Part shown: positions 1 through 8,457 of the stretch, in pieces
Numbering within the stretch: the first letter of the stretch is position 1
Layout: every line of letters starts with the position of its first letter
Origin: Comamonadaceae bacterium
GTDB lineage: Bacteria; Pseudomonadota; Gammaproteobacteria; Burkholderiales; Burkholderiaceae_C
Direction of reading: 5' to 3'
Assembly: GCA_027490555.1 (NCBI GenBank)
Contig: JAIXXW010000210.1
Location: 1-15,477, forward strand
DNA: 15,477 bases
The notes under the pieces: generated by a model
What the model saw: the letters and a program-made list of their open reading frames with translations, nothing else
Database searches by the model: none
What the model was told of the DNA's origin: nothing
Translations under genes and position numbers: made by a program

Positions 1-1506
1 CTGCCCTATTGGCTGGGCGCTGTTTTTCTGTACGCAGCGCCTGCGGGCTGGGAGGATGTTTTTGCACGGGTGCCCTTCATGGGCATGCTGGCCCTGACCC
101 TGGCCGCCACCTGGTACGCTGTGTATGCCCTGGCGCGTCACCCCGCAGCACAGCCTGTCGCGTTTGCGTTCGGTGGCGAGGCCAAGCCGGTGGACTATGC
201 CCGCGCCCTGGCCGACGGCGGCCTGCTGGCCCTGCTGGCCTGCCTGGGTTTGGCCCGATTGGCGCATGAGGCCACCCCCGCGCTGAGTCAACTGTGTTGT
301 GCAGCGCTGGTTTTTGCGGGTTTGGCCACCTTGCCCCGTTGGCGTTGGCTCAGTGGCAGCGCAGTGGCTGCAGGCATGCTCGGTCTCACGCTCTCTGGCG
401 CGCCCAGCGTGGCGCTGTGGCTGGGACTGGGCGGGTCCATTTTGAAAATCCTCGGCCAGAGCGACCCTTCCCAGGCCCGCCTGCGCGTGCTGGATCTGGG
501 TTTGTTGGCTTTGCTGTGCCTGCTGTGCATCACCACCGCAGGCTACCTCGATCTTTGGCGCTGGCGCGTCGAGCAGCACACCCTGCTCGAGGTGGATGCG
601 CTGGCCCAGCTGGTGCTGTGGTTCACATGGCCGGCCTGGCCCTTGGCGGCATGGTCCTTGTGGCGCTGGCGCACGCACCTGTCGCGCGGTTGGCGCTTCC
701 CCCACCTGTCTTTGCCTGTGTGGTTCATCGCCGTGACCATGGTGAGCACCTGGCTGACCGGCCTGTCCGACAGCGCCCTGTTGCTGGCCTTGCCCGGGAT
801 TGCGGCTTTGGCGGCCTTGGCACTGCCCACCCTGCGGCGCAGCCTGGGTGCGCTCATCGATTGGTTCACCCTGCTGTTTTTCAGTTTTTGCGCGCTGACG
901 ATTTGGGTGATCTGGATCGCCATGCAAACAGGATTCCCGGCCAAACCGGCCGCCAACGTGGCCAAACTGGCACCCGGATTTTTACCGGAGTTTTCCGCCG
1001 CCGCTTTCGCCATCGCCTTGCTTGCCACGCTGGCTTGGGCCGGGTTGGTGAAGTGGCGCATCGGCCACCACCGGGCAGCCATCTGGAAAAGCATGGTCTT
1101 GCCGGCTGCAGGGGCGGTTCTGTGCTGGCTGCTGCTCATGAGCCTGTGGCTGCCTTTGCTCAACCATGCGCGCAGTTATGGGCCCACGGTGCAAAAAGTG
1201 CAGCTGGTGACCGGTACCTCCGCCTGCTTGCAATACGCCGGCATCACCAAAGCACAGGGCGCGGCACTGCTGTTCCATGCCCAGGTCCGACTGCAAGCCG
1301 CCGAGACACCCCAGGATGACTGCCCCTGGCTGGTCATGGACGAGCGCAACCTGCCCCTGCTCGAGGACAAGGTCAAAGCATGGGGCTGGACTCTGGAGGC
1401 CCGCGCCCAACGCCTGGACGACCGCAGCGAAAGCCTGCTGATTTTTCGACCGCTCCACCCCAAGCCGCGGGATGCCTCCACCTTGACAGCGCCAGCTGGC
1501 CGCTGA
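1..1506 (+). CDS. C-terminal part of a polytopic membrane protein, probably PMT/ArnT-like glycosyltransferase (5' truncated by window edge)
   Basis: The reading frame is open from base 1, so the gene starts before the window. The first ATG (position 70) is internal and not a credible start. The visible 501 codons encode about nine hydrophobic segments rich in Leu, Ala and Trp, then a soluble tail of roughly 100 residues that begins after a last membrane span ending in WLPLLNHARSYGP. A short motif LIDWFTLLFFSFCALTIWVIW lies mid-protein. This layout, many spans followed by a small C-terminal domain, resembles the large Burkholderiales membrane proteins annotated as glycosyltransferase family 39/ArnT-like. 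Those transfer a sugar from a polyprenyl-phosphate donor in the inner membrane. The N-terminal acidic catalytic loop that would settle this is outside the window, so the assignment is recognition, not proof. The stop TGA lies 3 nt before the MATE start, so the two genes are probably co-transcribed. Confidence 0.6.
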   Translation: MPYWLGAVFLYAAPAGWEDVFARVPFMGMLALTLAATWYAVYALARHPAAQPVAFAFGGEAKPVDYARALADGGLLALLACLGLARLAHEATPALSQLCCAALVFAGLATLPRWRWLSGSAVAAGMLGLTLSGAPSVALWLGLGGSILKILGQSDPSQARLRVLDLGLLALLCLLCITTAGYLDLWRWRVEQHTLLEVDALAQLVLWFTWPAWPLAAWSLWRWRTHLSRGWRFPHLSLPVWFIAVTMVSTWLTGLSDSALLLALPGIAALAALALPTLRRSLGALIDWFTLLFFSFCALTIWVIWIAMQTGFPAKPAANVAKLAPGFLPEFSAAAFAIALLATLAWAGLVKWRIGHHRAAIWKSMVLPAAGAVLCWLLLMSLWLPLLNHARSYGPTVQKVQLVTGTSACLQYAGITKAQGAALLFHAQVRLQAAETPQDDCPWLVMDERNLPLLEDKVKAWGWTLEARAQRLDDRSESLLIFRPLHPKPRDASTLTAPAGR

Positions 1507-1509
1507 GCC

Positions 1510-2877
1510 ATGTCTGAATTGCGCACCATCAGCCGCCATGCCGGCACCGTCTTGGTGGGGCAGCTGGCGGTGATGTCCTTTGGCGTGGCCGACACCATCA
1601 TCGCGGGCCGCTACAGCCCGCATGCGCTGGCGGTGCTGTCATTGGCCTCGTCCATCTACATCAGCATTTACGTGGCCCTCAACGGCATGCTGCAAGCTTT
1701 GTTGCCGGTTTGGGCAGAACTGCACGGCGGCAAACGCCACCTGGAATTTGGCCGCTCTGTGCGCCAGGCCCTGTACATCGCTGCCGGCATTTCCGCCTTC
1801 GGCATGGCCGGTCTGTTGTTTCCGGACCCGTGGCTGTCCTGGACTCAGGTGCCGACAGAACTGTGGCCGGAGGTGCGCGCCTATTTGCGCATCCTGGCGC
1901 TGGCGCTGCTGCCCTCCTTGCTGTTTCGCATGTACAGCACCCTCAACCAAAGCCTGGGTTACCCGCGCCTGGTGACCTGGTTGCAAGCCGGTTCATTGCT
2001 GGTGAAAGTGCCCTTGTCGGTGGTGTTGACCTTCGGTGCATTCGGCATCCCTGGCATGGGTGTGGTGGGCTGCGCCTGGGCCACTTTGGCGGTCAACACC
2101 CTGATGATGCTCACCGGTCTGTGGCTGCTCAAAACCCAGGACATTTACCACCCCTACCAATTGTGGCGAATGCCCGAAAAAATCGACTGGCCGGTGATCG
2201 GACAATTTTTGCGCCTGGGCATTCCCGCAGGGCTGTCGGTCATGGTGGAGGTGACCTCCTTCACCCTGATGGCCTTGTTCATCGCCCGTCTGGGCTCTGT
2301 GGCTTCGGCCAGCCATCAAATTGCCGCCAGCCTGGCGGCTGTGCTGTACATGGTGCCATTGGCCCTGGGCATCGCCAGCAGTGCCCGCACCGGTTACTGG
2401 CTGGGTGCAGGCAGCGTTCAGCGTGCACGCCAAGCCGCGTTCATGGGCATGCGCCTGGCCATCGGTGCCGCGCTGGTGTGCGCCGCGCTCTTGCTGCTCA
2501 GCCGCGACAGCATTGCACATGCCTTCACCAACGACCCCCGGGTGGCGCAAGCGGCCATCGCCTGGCTGGGTTGGGTCGCCCTGTACCACCTGGCCGATGC
2601 CTTGCAGGCGGTGTGCGCATTTGTCTTGCGCTGCTACCGCATCACCCTGGCCCCCTTGCTGATTTACGCCACATTTTTGTGGGGCTTGGGCCTGTATGGA
2701 GGGTATCTGTGGGCCTACGACACCTCCACCCTGAATGGCCTGCTGCAGTGGACGGCGCGCCCATCGGTCGACGCCTTCTGGATCACCAGCAGCCTGGCCC
2801 TGGTGCTGGTGTCATTGATGTTGACAGCACTGGTCCTGCGCGTGACCACCCGGCATGTCCAGCGGGCTCAAGCCTGA
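1510..2877 (+). CDS. MATE family efflux transporter
   Basis: This 455-residue protein has about twelve predicted membrane spans, the usual size and topology of MATE (NorM/DinF-like) antiporters. These expel cationic or lipophilic compounds across the inner membrane using an H+ or Na+ gradient. Typical MATE features are the early GVADTIIAGRYSP segment in span 1-2, the repeated two-lobe architecture, and in the second half a SASHQIAAS motif, where MATE proteins conserve a helix between lobes. The ATG start at 1510 lies 3 nt after the upstream stop and has no strong Shine-Dalgarno sequence, which suggests translational coupling to the preceding membrane protein gene. The 3' end overlaps the convergent phoR gene by 10 bp. 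Substrate cannot be read from the sequence. A flippase role linked to the neighbouring putative glycosyltransferase is possible because MATE belongs to the MOP superfamily, but that is inference. Confidence 0.88.
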   Translation: MSELRTISRHAGTVLVGQLAVMSFGVADTIIAGRYSPHALAVLSLASSIYISIYVALNGMLQALLPVWAELHGGKRHLEFGRSVRQALYIAAGISAFGMAGLLFPDPWLSWTQVPTELWPEVRAYLRILALALLPSLLFRMYSTLNQSLGYPRLVTWLQAGSLLVKVPLSVVLTFGAFGIPGMGVVGCAWATLAVNTLMMLTGLWLLKTQDIYHPYQLWRMPEKIDWPVIGQFLRLGIPAGLSVMVEVTSFTLMALFIARLGSVASASHQIAASLAAVLYMVPLALGIASSARTGYWLGAGSVQRARQAAFMGMRLAIGAALVCAALLLLSRDSIAHAFTNDPRVAQAAIAWLGWVALYHLADALQAVCAFVLRCYRITLAPLLIYATFLWGLGLYGGYLWAYDTSTLNGLLQWTARPSVDAFWITSSLALVLVSLMLTALVLRVTTRHVQRAQA

Positions 2878-4229
2878 AGCTCGGTGGCTGCAGAAGACGC
2901 CTGCACAGGGGCCGCCGACACACAGCGGCTGGAAGGCAGGACCAGCATGAAGGTGGAGCCATGACCGACCTGGCTCTCGATGCGCAATTCACCGCCGTGG
3001 CGCTGGGCCACATGCTTGGTGATCGCCAGCCCCAGCCCGGTGCCGCCCGTCTCTCTGGAGCGACTGCGGTCCACACGGTAAAAACGCTCTGACAATCGCG
3101 GCAAATGCTCGGGTGCGATGCCCGGTCCGGTGTCGCTCACGGCAAAAATGCAGTGGTCTGCTTGGGCATACCAACGCACATGGATTTTCCCGCCGGATGG
3201 CGTGTAACGGATGGCATTGCTGACCAGGTTGGACACCGCGCTTTGCAATTCGTTTTCCGAGCCCAGCAAGGTCCAATCGGGTGTGGGATCAAAAACCAGG
3301 TCCTGGGATGGCGTCACCTCCAGCCCGCCCATGAAGGAGGACAAGGCACGGGCTTCGGACTCGACTTTCCACATGAGCTCGGGCAATGGCACTTGCTGAT
3401 GCGTGCCCGGGGGCGAACTGCCTTCGAGTTGCGACAGCGTGAGCAAATCGGCCACCAGGTCCTGCATGCGCTGAGACTGCACCGCCATCAGATCCAGGTA
3501 GCGCCCACGCTCGTGGGCATCGAGCGGCAGTGATTGCAAGGTTTCCACAAAACCGCTGAGCACCGTCAGCGGCGTTCGGATCTCATGCGAGACGTTCGCC
3601 ACAAAATCTCGGCGCATGGCCTCTGCCTGCGCAACGGCCGTGATGTCACGGGTCAGCAGCAAGGACCGTCCTTCGCCATAGGCATGCAATTGGACAGACA
3701 GCTTCTGTTTGTTCACCACCGAACTGGACCGCCCTTCGATGACGGCCTCGGATGCGTGGTCGGCCTGGGAAAAATAGCGGGCAAACACAGGGTCCCGGAC
3801 CAAATGGACGATGTGCTGCATGCGGTCCTTCAGGGCATCGAGCCCCAAATGGCCGGCAGCGGTCACATTGCACCACTCGATCCGACCTTCTTCGTCCAGC
3901 AAGATCACCCCGTTGGGAGAGGCCTGGATCGCCAACAAAAAGTCCTGCAGCCTTTTCTCATGGACCGCGACCAGTTTTTCCTGCTGCCGCAGCATCCGCT
4001 GGATGCGCAAGGCCATCTCACGCCACACCCCTCGCCAAGGCGGGTCCAGCCGCAGATTGGGCGCGCTCAGCCAGCGGTCAAAGCGGTCGATCTTCCAGGC
4101 CAAGACCACGGCGTACAAGCCCACCGCCAGCCAAGCCGCAAAAGCTGCCCACAAGCCTCCCCCCAGGAACCAGGCTGGTGCCGCCACCAGAGCCGACAGA
4201 ATCAACAATTCAAGAACCGTGATGACCAT
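2868..4229 (-). CDS. phoR: PhoR, phosphate-regulon sensor histidine kinase
   Basis: This 453-residue membrane-bound histidine kinase responds to phosphate status through the Pst transporter and PhoU, and phosphorylates PhoB. Residues 1-46 form a hydrophobic hairpin of two membrane segments with almost no periplasmic loop, typical of PhoR, which senses indirectly. A PAS-like domain spans about 96-200 (ASPNGVILLD motif at 103-112). The H box FVANVSHEIRTPL has the phospho-acceptor His at 215. The ATP-binding domain carries the N box (SNAIRYTP, Asn 338), G1 (DTGPG, 366-370), F box (ERFYRVD, 381-387) and G2 (GGTGLGL, 395-401). All catalytic elements are intact. The gene begins 13 nt after the phoB stop and is the last gene of the pst-pho cluster. 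Its final 10 bp overlap the convergent MATE gene, leaving no room for a terminator between them. Confidence 0.95.
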   Translation of the reverse strand: MVITVLELLILSALVAAPAWFLGGGLWAAFAAWLAVGLYAVVLAWKIDRFDRWLSAPNLRLDPPWRGVWREMALRIQRMLRQQEKLVAVHEKRLQDFLLAIQASPNGVILLDEEGRIEWCNVTAAGHLGLDALKDRMQHIVHLVRDPVFARYFSQADHASEAVIEGRSSSVVNKQKLSVQLHAYGEGRSLLLTRDITAVAQAEAMRRDFVANVSHEIRTPLTVLSGFVETLQSLPLDAHERGRYLDLMAVQSQRMQDLVADLLTLSQLEGSSPPGTHQQVPLPELMWKVESEARALSSFMGGLEVTPSQDLVFDPTPDWTLLGSENELQSAVSNLVSNAIRYTPSGGKIHVRWYAQADHCIFAVSDTGPGIAPEHLPRLSERFYRVDRSRSRETGGTGLGLAITKHVAQRHGGELRIESQVGHGSTFMLVLPSSRCVSAAPVQASSAATELQA

Positions 4230-4242
4230 AAGCTCGTCGGTA

Positions 4243-4938
4243 TCAAACAGAGGGGGTCGATGTGAATCGGTATCCGGCCCCGCGGACCGTTTCGATCATC
4301 TGCCCGGCTGGCCCCAGCGACTCGCGCAAGCGCTTGACATGCACATCGACTGTGCGCTCTTCGATGTACACATGGTCACCCCACACCTTGTCGAGCAAGG
4401 CGCCACGGCTGTGCACACGCTCAGGGTGGCGCATCAGGTAATGCAAGAGCTTGAACTCGGTCGGACCGACCTTCAAGGGCTTGTCGCCATGGCTGACGCG
4501 GTGGGTGTCGGCATCCAGCACCAATTCGCCCATCTTGACCGTGCCACCCGAAGCTTCGGGCACACGTCGGCGCAACACAGCCCGGATGCGGGCCAACAGC
4601 TCACGCGGCGAAAAAGGTTTGACGATGTAGTCGTCCGCGCCGGCATCCAGGCCTGCCACCCGGTCGGCCTCGTCGACGCGGGCCGTCAACATCAGGATGG
4701 GCACAGACTTGGTGCGCGAAGCCGAGCGCCAGCGTTTGGCCAGCGTCAAGCCGCTTTCGCCGGGCAACATCCAGTCCAGCAAAATCACATCCGGCAAGAC
4801 CTCGTCGAGCTCACGCTGGGCGGTTACCGCATCAATGGCCCACACAGGCTGGAAACCATTGTGTCGCAAGTTGACAGCGATCAACTCGGCGATCGGCGCT
4901 TCGTCTTCCACAATCAAAATGCGGGGAACGGATTTCAT
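4243..4938 (-). CDS. phoB: PhoB, phosphate-regulon response regulator
   Basis: This OmpR/PhoB-type regulator of 231 residues is the standard length. The receiver domain (1-125) has the acidic pair Glu11-Asp12, phospho-acceptor Asp55 in VILLDWMLPG, Thr85 in LTAR and Lys107 in IVKPF. A winged-helix DNA-binding domain follows (about 130-231), with the PTEFKLLHYLM helix and the EERTVDVHVKRLRESL recognition-helix region ending in RGAGYRF. When phosphorylated by PhoR it binds Pho boxes, tandem 7-bp repeats with a 4-bp spacer, several of which I can see in this window. Its ATG overlaps the phoU stop in an ATGA junction, so translation is likely coupled to phoU. All residues needed for activity are present. 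Confidence 0.96.
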   Translation of the reverse strand: MKSVPRILIVEDEAPIAELIAVNLRHNGFQPVWAIDAVTAQRELDEVLPDVILLDWMLPGESGLTLAKRWRSASRTKSVPILMLTARVDEADRVAGLDAGADDYIVKPFSPRELLARIRAVLRRRVPEASGGTVKMGELVLDADTHRVSHGDKPLKVGPTEFKLLHYLMRHPERVHSRGALLDKVWGDHVYIEERTVDVHVKRLRESLGPAGQMIETVRGAGYRFTSTPSV

Positions 4939-5633
4939 TGCACCGCTTTTTCGATGTCGGTCAGGGCCGTGTGGCGAACGTCTGCACCCTTGACCACGTA
5001 AATCACGAACTCGGCGATGTTCTTGGCGTGGTCGCCGATGCGCTCGATGGCCTTGGCCACGAACAACAGGTCCAGGCTGGCCGAAATCGTGCGCGGGTCT
5101 TCCATCATGTAGGTGACCAATTTGCGCACAAAGCCGTTGAACTCGGCATCGATCAAATCGTCCTCTTTCAAAATCACCAAGGCCATGCTCACATCCAACC
5201 GGGCAAAAGCATCCAGCGCTTTGCGCAGCAAGCCCGTGGCCAGATCGGCCGCCACCCGCAGCTCCGAAGCGGGCAAATTGCGCGGACTGCCCTGCTCCAG
5301 GATCAGCTTGACCATCCGCGCGATGCGGTCGGCCTCATCGCCCGCACGCTCGAGGTTGCCGGTGATTTTCGAGATGGCCATCAGCAAACGCAAATCACGC
5401 GCCGTGGGTTGGCGCCGGGCGATGATGGAGGACAACTCGCGGTCGATCTCGACTTCCAGGGCGTTGACCTGTTTTTCAAGTGCGACCACCTGGTCTGCCA
5501 CCTCGGAGCTGAACTGGGCCAATGCGTACACGGCATGGCGGGTCTGCGATTCGACCATCCCACCGAGCTCCAGCACGCGGGACGATACACCGGTGAGTTC
5601 GGCATCGAATTGACTTGAAATGTGCTTGTCCAT
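4935..5633 (-). CDS. phoU: PhoU, phosphate signalling and transport regulator
   Basis: This 232-residue, all-helical cytoplasmic protein has the two-fold repeated three-helix bundle of PhoU. Each half carries the acidic metal-binding signature: ERAGDEADRIA (Glu95, Asp99, Asp102) and ERIGDHAKNIAE (Glu197, Asp201, Glu208). PhoU links the Pst transporter to PhoR so that the Pho response is silenced when phosphate is plentiful, and it restrains PstSCAB activity. The start ATG has a good AGGAG ribosome binding site 7 nt upstream, just after the pstB stop. The 3' end overlaps phoB by 4 bp (ATGA). Having phoU ahead of phoB and phoR, all on the strand of pstSCAB, fits the betaproteobacterial gene order. 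Confidence 0.96.
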   Translation of the reverse strand: MDKHISSQFDAELTGVSSRVLELGGMVESQTRHAVYALAQFSSEVADQVVALEKQVNALEVEIDRELSSIIARRQPTARDLRLLMAISKITGNLERAGDEADRIARMVKLILEQGSPRNLPASELRVAADLATGLLRKALDAFARLDVSMALVILKEDDLIDAEFNGFVRKLVTYMMEDPRTISASLDLLFVAKAIERIGDHAKNIAEFVIYVVKGADVRHTALTDIEKAVQ

Positions 5634-5646
5634 GGGATTCTCCTGA

Positions 5647-6426
5647 TCAGCCGAAACGGCCGGTGATGTAGTCTTCGGTTTCTTGCTTGACGGGCTTCAT
5701 GAAAATCTGCTCGGTCTCGCCAAATTCGACCAATTCGCCCAGGTACATGTAGGCCGTGAAGTCCGAGACCCTGGCCGCCTGCTGCATGTTGTGGGTCACG
5801 ATGGCCACCGTGTAGTCTTTTTTGAGTTCGCTCACCAGCTCTTCCACCTTGGCCGTGGAGATCGGGTCCAGCGCCGACGTGGGTTCGTCCAACAAGATGA
5901 CTTTGGGTTTGACCGCCACAGAACGCGCAATGCACAGGCGCTGCTGCTGTCCACCCGACAAGGACAAGCCGTTTTGACCCAGTTTGTCCTTGACTTCGTT
6001 CCAGATCGCGGCCTTGGTCAGAGCCCACTCGACGCGATCGTCCATGTCAGACCGGCTCAGGTTTTCATACAGGCGCACACCAAAGGCGATGTTGTCGTAG
6101 ATCGACATGGGAAAGGGCGTGGGCTTTTGGAACACCATGCCCACCTGCGCGCGCAACAGGTTCAAGTCCTGTTTCTTGTCCAGGATGTTGGTGCCATACA
6201 GGCTGATCTCGCCTTCCGCACGCTGGCCGGGATACAGGCTGTACATGCGGTTGAGGGTGCGCAGCAGGGTCGACTTGCCGCAGCCAGAGGGACCGATGAA
6301 GGCGGTCACCTTGTTTTCGGCGATGTTGAGGTTGACGTCCTTGAGGCCCTTGAACGTGCCGTAGTAGAAACTCAGATTGCGAATTTCAATCGCATTCCGG
6401 ATGGGCGTTTGGGTTGTTTGGGGCAT
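5647..6426 (-). CDS. pstB: PstB, phosphate ABC transporter ATP-binding subunit
   Basis: This 259-residue ATPase powers phosphate import through PstC/PstA at the inner membrane. Motifs are complete: Walker A GPSGCGKST (45-53), Q-loop Gln100 in MVFQKPTPFPMSIYDN, signature LSGGQQQR (156-163), Walker B VILLDEP (176-182), D-loop SALDP and H-loop His212 in THNMQQ. The QKPTPFPMSIYDN stretch is characteristic of PstB rather than of other ABC ATPases. The N-terminal FYYGTFKGLKDVN motif also matches the family. The gene follows pstA after a 20-nt gap and precedes phoU by 13 nt. PstB is part of the signalling complex with PhoU and PhoR. Confidence 0.97.
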   Translation of the reverse strand: MPQTTQTPIRNAIEIRNLSFYYGTFKGLKDVNLNIAENKVTAFIGPSGCGKSTLLRTLNRMYSLYPGQRAEGEISLYGTNILDKKQDLNLLRAQVGMVFQKPTPFPMSIYDNIAFGVRLYENLSRSDMDDRVEWALTKAAIWNEVKDKLGQNGLSLSGGQQQRLCIARSVAVKPKVILLDEPTSALDPISTAKVEELVSELKKDYTVAIVTHNMQQAARVSDFTAYMYLGELVEFGETEQIFMKPVKQETEDYITGRFG

Positions 6427-6446
6427 TTGAAAATCTCGTCTTTCAA

Positions 6447-7304
6447 TCAGGCTTTGACTTTTTCGCGGAAGAACACGCGGGCCATGATGTTCAGGGCCAA
6501 CACCGCCAAGGTGATCAGCAGTGCACCGCCCCAGGCCAACTGGATCCAGTTTTCGTAGGGGCTCATGGCAAATTGGAAAATCACCACCGGCAGGTTCGCC
6601 ATGGGCGCGCCCATGTTGGTGCTGTAGAACTGGTTGTTGAGCGCGGTGAACAGCAAGGGCGCTGTCTCGCCACTGATGCGGGCCAAGGCCAGCAGCAAGC
6701 CGGTGATCACCCCACTCTTGGCCGCCCGCAAGGTCACCATGGTGGAGACCTTCCAGCGCGGCGCGCCCAAGGCGAATGCGGCTTCACGCAAACTGCCGGG
6801 CACCAGGCGCAGCATGTTTTCGGTGGTGCGCATCACCACCGGGATGGCAATCAGGGACAGGGCCAGGCTGCCCGCATAGCCCGAAAAATTGCCCACCGTG
6901 GCCACCGCGATCGCGTACACAAACAAGCCCAGCACGATGGAGGGTGCCGACAGCATGATGTCGGTCACAAAGCGGGTGAACTCGGCGGTTTTGCTGGTGT
7001 CGCCGTATTCGGTCAGGTAAATCCCCGCCAGAATACCGATCGGCGTGGACACCGCCACAGCCAGGCCCACGATCATCAAACTGCCCACAATCGCGTTGCG
7101 AAGACCACCGCCCTCCGAACCAGGCGCGGGCGTGTCTTTGGTGAACAGCGTCAACTCCAGTGCGGCCAAGCCGTTGGAAAACAACACGAACAAGATCCAG
7201 AACAAGGCGATCAAGCCCAGGCTCATGGCGATCATCGACAGCGTCAGGCCAATCAGGTTGGTGCGCTTGCGCTTGCGGTACAGGGGGGAAGGTTGCATCA
7301 GCAT
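6447..7304 (-). CDS. pstA: PstA, phosphate ABC transporter permease
   Basis: This 285-residue inner-membrane permease has about six membrane spans. The first is at roughly 17-45, and the MetI-like core lies at 70-275. The cytoplasmic EAA loop, SLREAAFALGAPRWKV (171-186), contacts PstB. ISGETAPLLFTA (210-221) is a PstA-typical motif. Two ATGs lie close together (7304 and 7298), neither with a clear Shine-Dalgarno sequence. I chose the outer one, but MQPSPLYRKRK from the inner one is equally possible. It pairs with PstC as a heterodimer forming the phosphate channel. A 52-nt spacer separates it from pstC, the second longest gap in the pst operon. Confidence 0.96.
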   Translation of the reverse strand: MLMQPSPLYRKRKRTNLIGLTLSMIAMSLGLIALFWILFVLFSNGLAALELTLFTKDTPAPGSEGGGLRNAIVGSLMIVGLAVAVSTPIGILAGIYLTEYGDTSKTAEFTRFVTDIMLSAPSIVLGLFVYAIAVATVGNFSGYAGSLALSLIAIPVVMRTTENMLRLVPGSLREAAFALGAPRWKVSTMVTLRAAKSGVITGLLLALARISGETAPLLFTALNNQFYSTNMGAPMANLPVVIFQFAMSPYENWIQLAWGGALLITLAVLALNIMARVFFREKVKA

Positions 7305-7336
7305 GGTCGGGGTCGGTTCGGTGGAACAGAAGGTTC

Positions 7337-7357
7337 ATGCGCGCCAGGTGAGCGCAT
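7337..7357 (-). repeat. Small inverted repeat at the pstC end / pstC-pstA spacer
   Basis: A 6-bp inverted repeat (ATGCGC ... GCGCAT) with a 9-nt loop overlaps the pstC stop region on the minus strand. There is no T tract after it, so it is not an intrinsic terminator. It might modestly affect pstA translation or RNA stability in the 52-nt spacer, or be chance. Confidence 0.3.
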
Positions 7358-8349
7358 CAATTGCCTTTGGCTTTTTCGGTGCGGACGATGAGCCACTTGG
7401 CCAGGGCCAACACCACGAAAGTGATGCAGAACAAGAGGAAGCCCAGGGCAAACAGGGTGTTGAAGTGCAGGCCTTCGGCCTCGCCAAATTCATTGGCCAA
7501 CACGGATGCGATCGAGGTGCCCGGAGAAAACAAGGTGGTGGGCATGCGGTTGGCATTGCCAATCACAAAAGTCACCGCCATGGTCTCGCCCAGGGCGCGA
7601 CCCAGGCCCAGCATGATGCCCCCGATCACGCCCGTCTGGGTGTAGGGCAAGACCACCTTGCGCACCACCTCCCAGGTGGTGCAGCCCAAGCCATACGCGG
7701 ACTCGCGCAAGATGGGTGGGGTGATTTCAAACACATCGCGCATCACGGCGGCCACAAAGGGCAGCACCATGAAGGCCAAGATGATGCCCGCGGCCAGGAT
7801 GCCCAGGCCGTTGGTGGCGCCGCCGAACAGCCAGCCCACCATGGGCATGCCACCCAACACCGACTGCAAAGGCACTTGCAGGTAGTCGGCGTAGACGGGC
7901 GCGAAGACAAACAAGCCAAACATGCCGTAGATGATGGAGGGCACGGCCGCCAACAACTCGACGGCGGTGCCCAGGGGGCGGCGCAGCCAGACCGGGCAAG
8001 TCTCGGTCAGAAAAACCGCAATGCCGAATGCCAGCGGCACCGCCAGCAGCATGGCGATGCCCGCACTCAACACCGTGCCGACGATGGAAATCGCAGCACC
8101 AAATTCCTGGTTGATGATGTCCCACTCGACGTACCACAGGAAGTGGGCACCAAACTTGGCAAAAGTGGGCCAGGCATTGATGAACAAGGAGACGATGATG
8201 CCCACCAGCGCAATCAAGACCAGCAAGGAGAAAGCCTGGGTGGTGCGGTGAAAAACAACGTCTTGCACATGCTGCCGTTTGGCGATGGCGGCCATGTTGA
8301 CGCTGTTCACGCCATCCTCAGTTGAAGTCGGTGATTGGGAAGTGTTCAT
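7357..8349 (-). CDS. pstC: PstC, phosphate ABC transporter permease
   Basis: This permease subunit of the high-affinity phosphate importer is 330 residues long from the ATG at 8349, the usual PstC size. It has about six membrane spans, an ESAYGLGCTTWEVVRKVVLP EAA loop (about 216-235) and the RALGETMAV motif. The frame stays open to a TTG at 8406, adding 19 residues. That start would lie inside the attenuator-like hairpin described separately and lacks a ribosome binding site, so I prefer the ATG giving MNTSQSP. A further in-frame ATG at 8295 (MAAIAKRQ) cannot be excluded. A 108-nt gap with the hairpin separates pstS from pstC, so lower expression than pstS is expected. Confidence 0.95.
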   Translation of the reverse strand: MNTSQSPTSTEDGVNSVNMAAIAKRQHVQDVVFHRTTQAFSLLVLIALVGIIVSLFINAWPTFAKFGAHFLWYVEWDIINQEFGAAISIVGTVLSAGIAMLLAVPLAFGIAVFLTETCPVWLRRPLGTAVELLAAVPSIIYGMFGLFVFAPVYADYLQVPLQSVLGGMPMVGWLFGGATNGLGILAAGIILAFMVLPFVAAVMRDVFEITPPILRESAYGLGCTTWEVVRKVVLPYTQTGVIGGIMLGLGRALGETMAVTFVIGNANRMPTTLFSPGTSIASVLANEFGEAEGLHFNTLFALGFLLFCITFVVLALAKWLIVRTEKAKGN

Positions 8350-8386
8350 GGTCGCAACAGCATACAGACAAAAGACAAGCCGGATC

Positions 8387-8425
8387 AAAAAACGAACCAC
8401 CGACAACCATCAGGCATGTCGGTGG
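8387..8425 (-). terminator. Intrinsic-terminator-like attenuator between pstS and pstC
   Basis: Read on the minus strand, a perfect 9-bp inverted repeat (CCACCGACA ... TGTCGGTGG, arms at 8417-8425 and 8397-8405) encloses an 11-nt loop. It is followed by TTCGTTTTTT. This is the structure of a Rho-independent terminator, placed 32 nt after the pstS stop and before the pstC ATG. Since pstCAB have no other visible promoter, partial readthrough would give much more PstS than PstCAB, as is common for periplasmic binding proteins. Termination strength is inferred. Confidence 0.75.
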
Positions 8426-8457
8426 CCAAGGGTCAGATCAAACAACCCCGAAAAACA

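Noticed and set aside
8350..8406. N-terminal extension of PstC to a TTG start
   Set aside because: It would begin inside the attenuator stem, has no ribosome binding site, and adds a hydrophobic stretch not usual in PstC.
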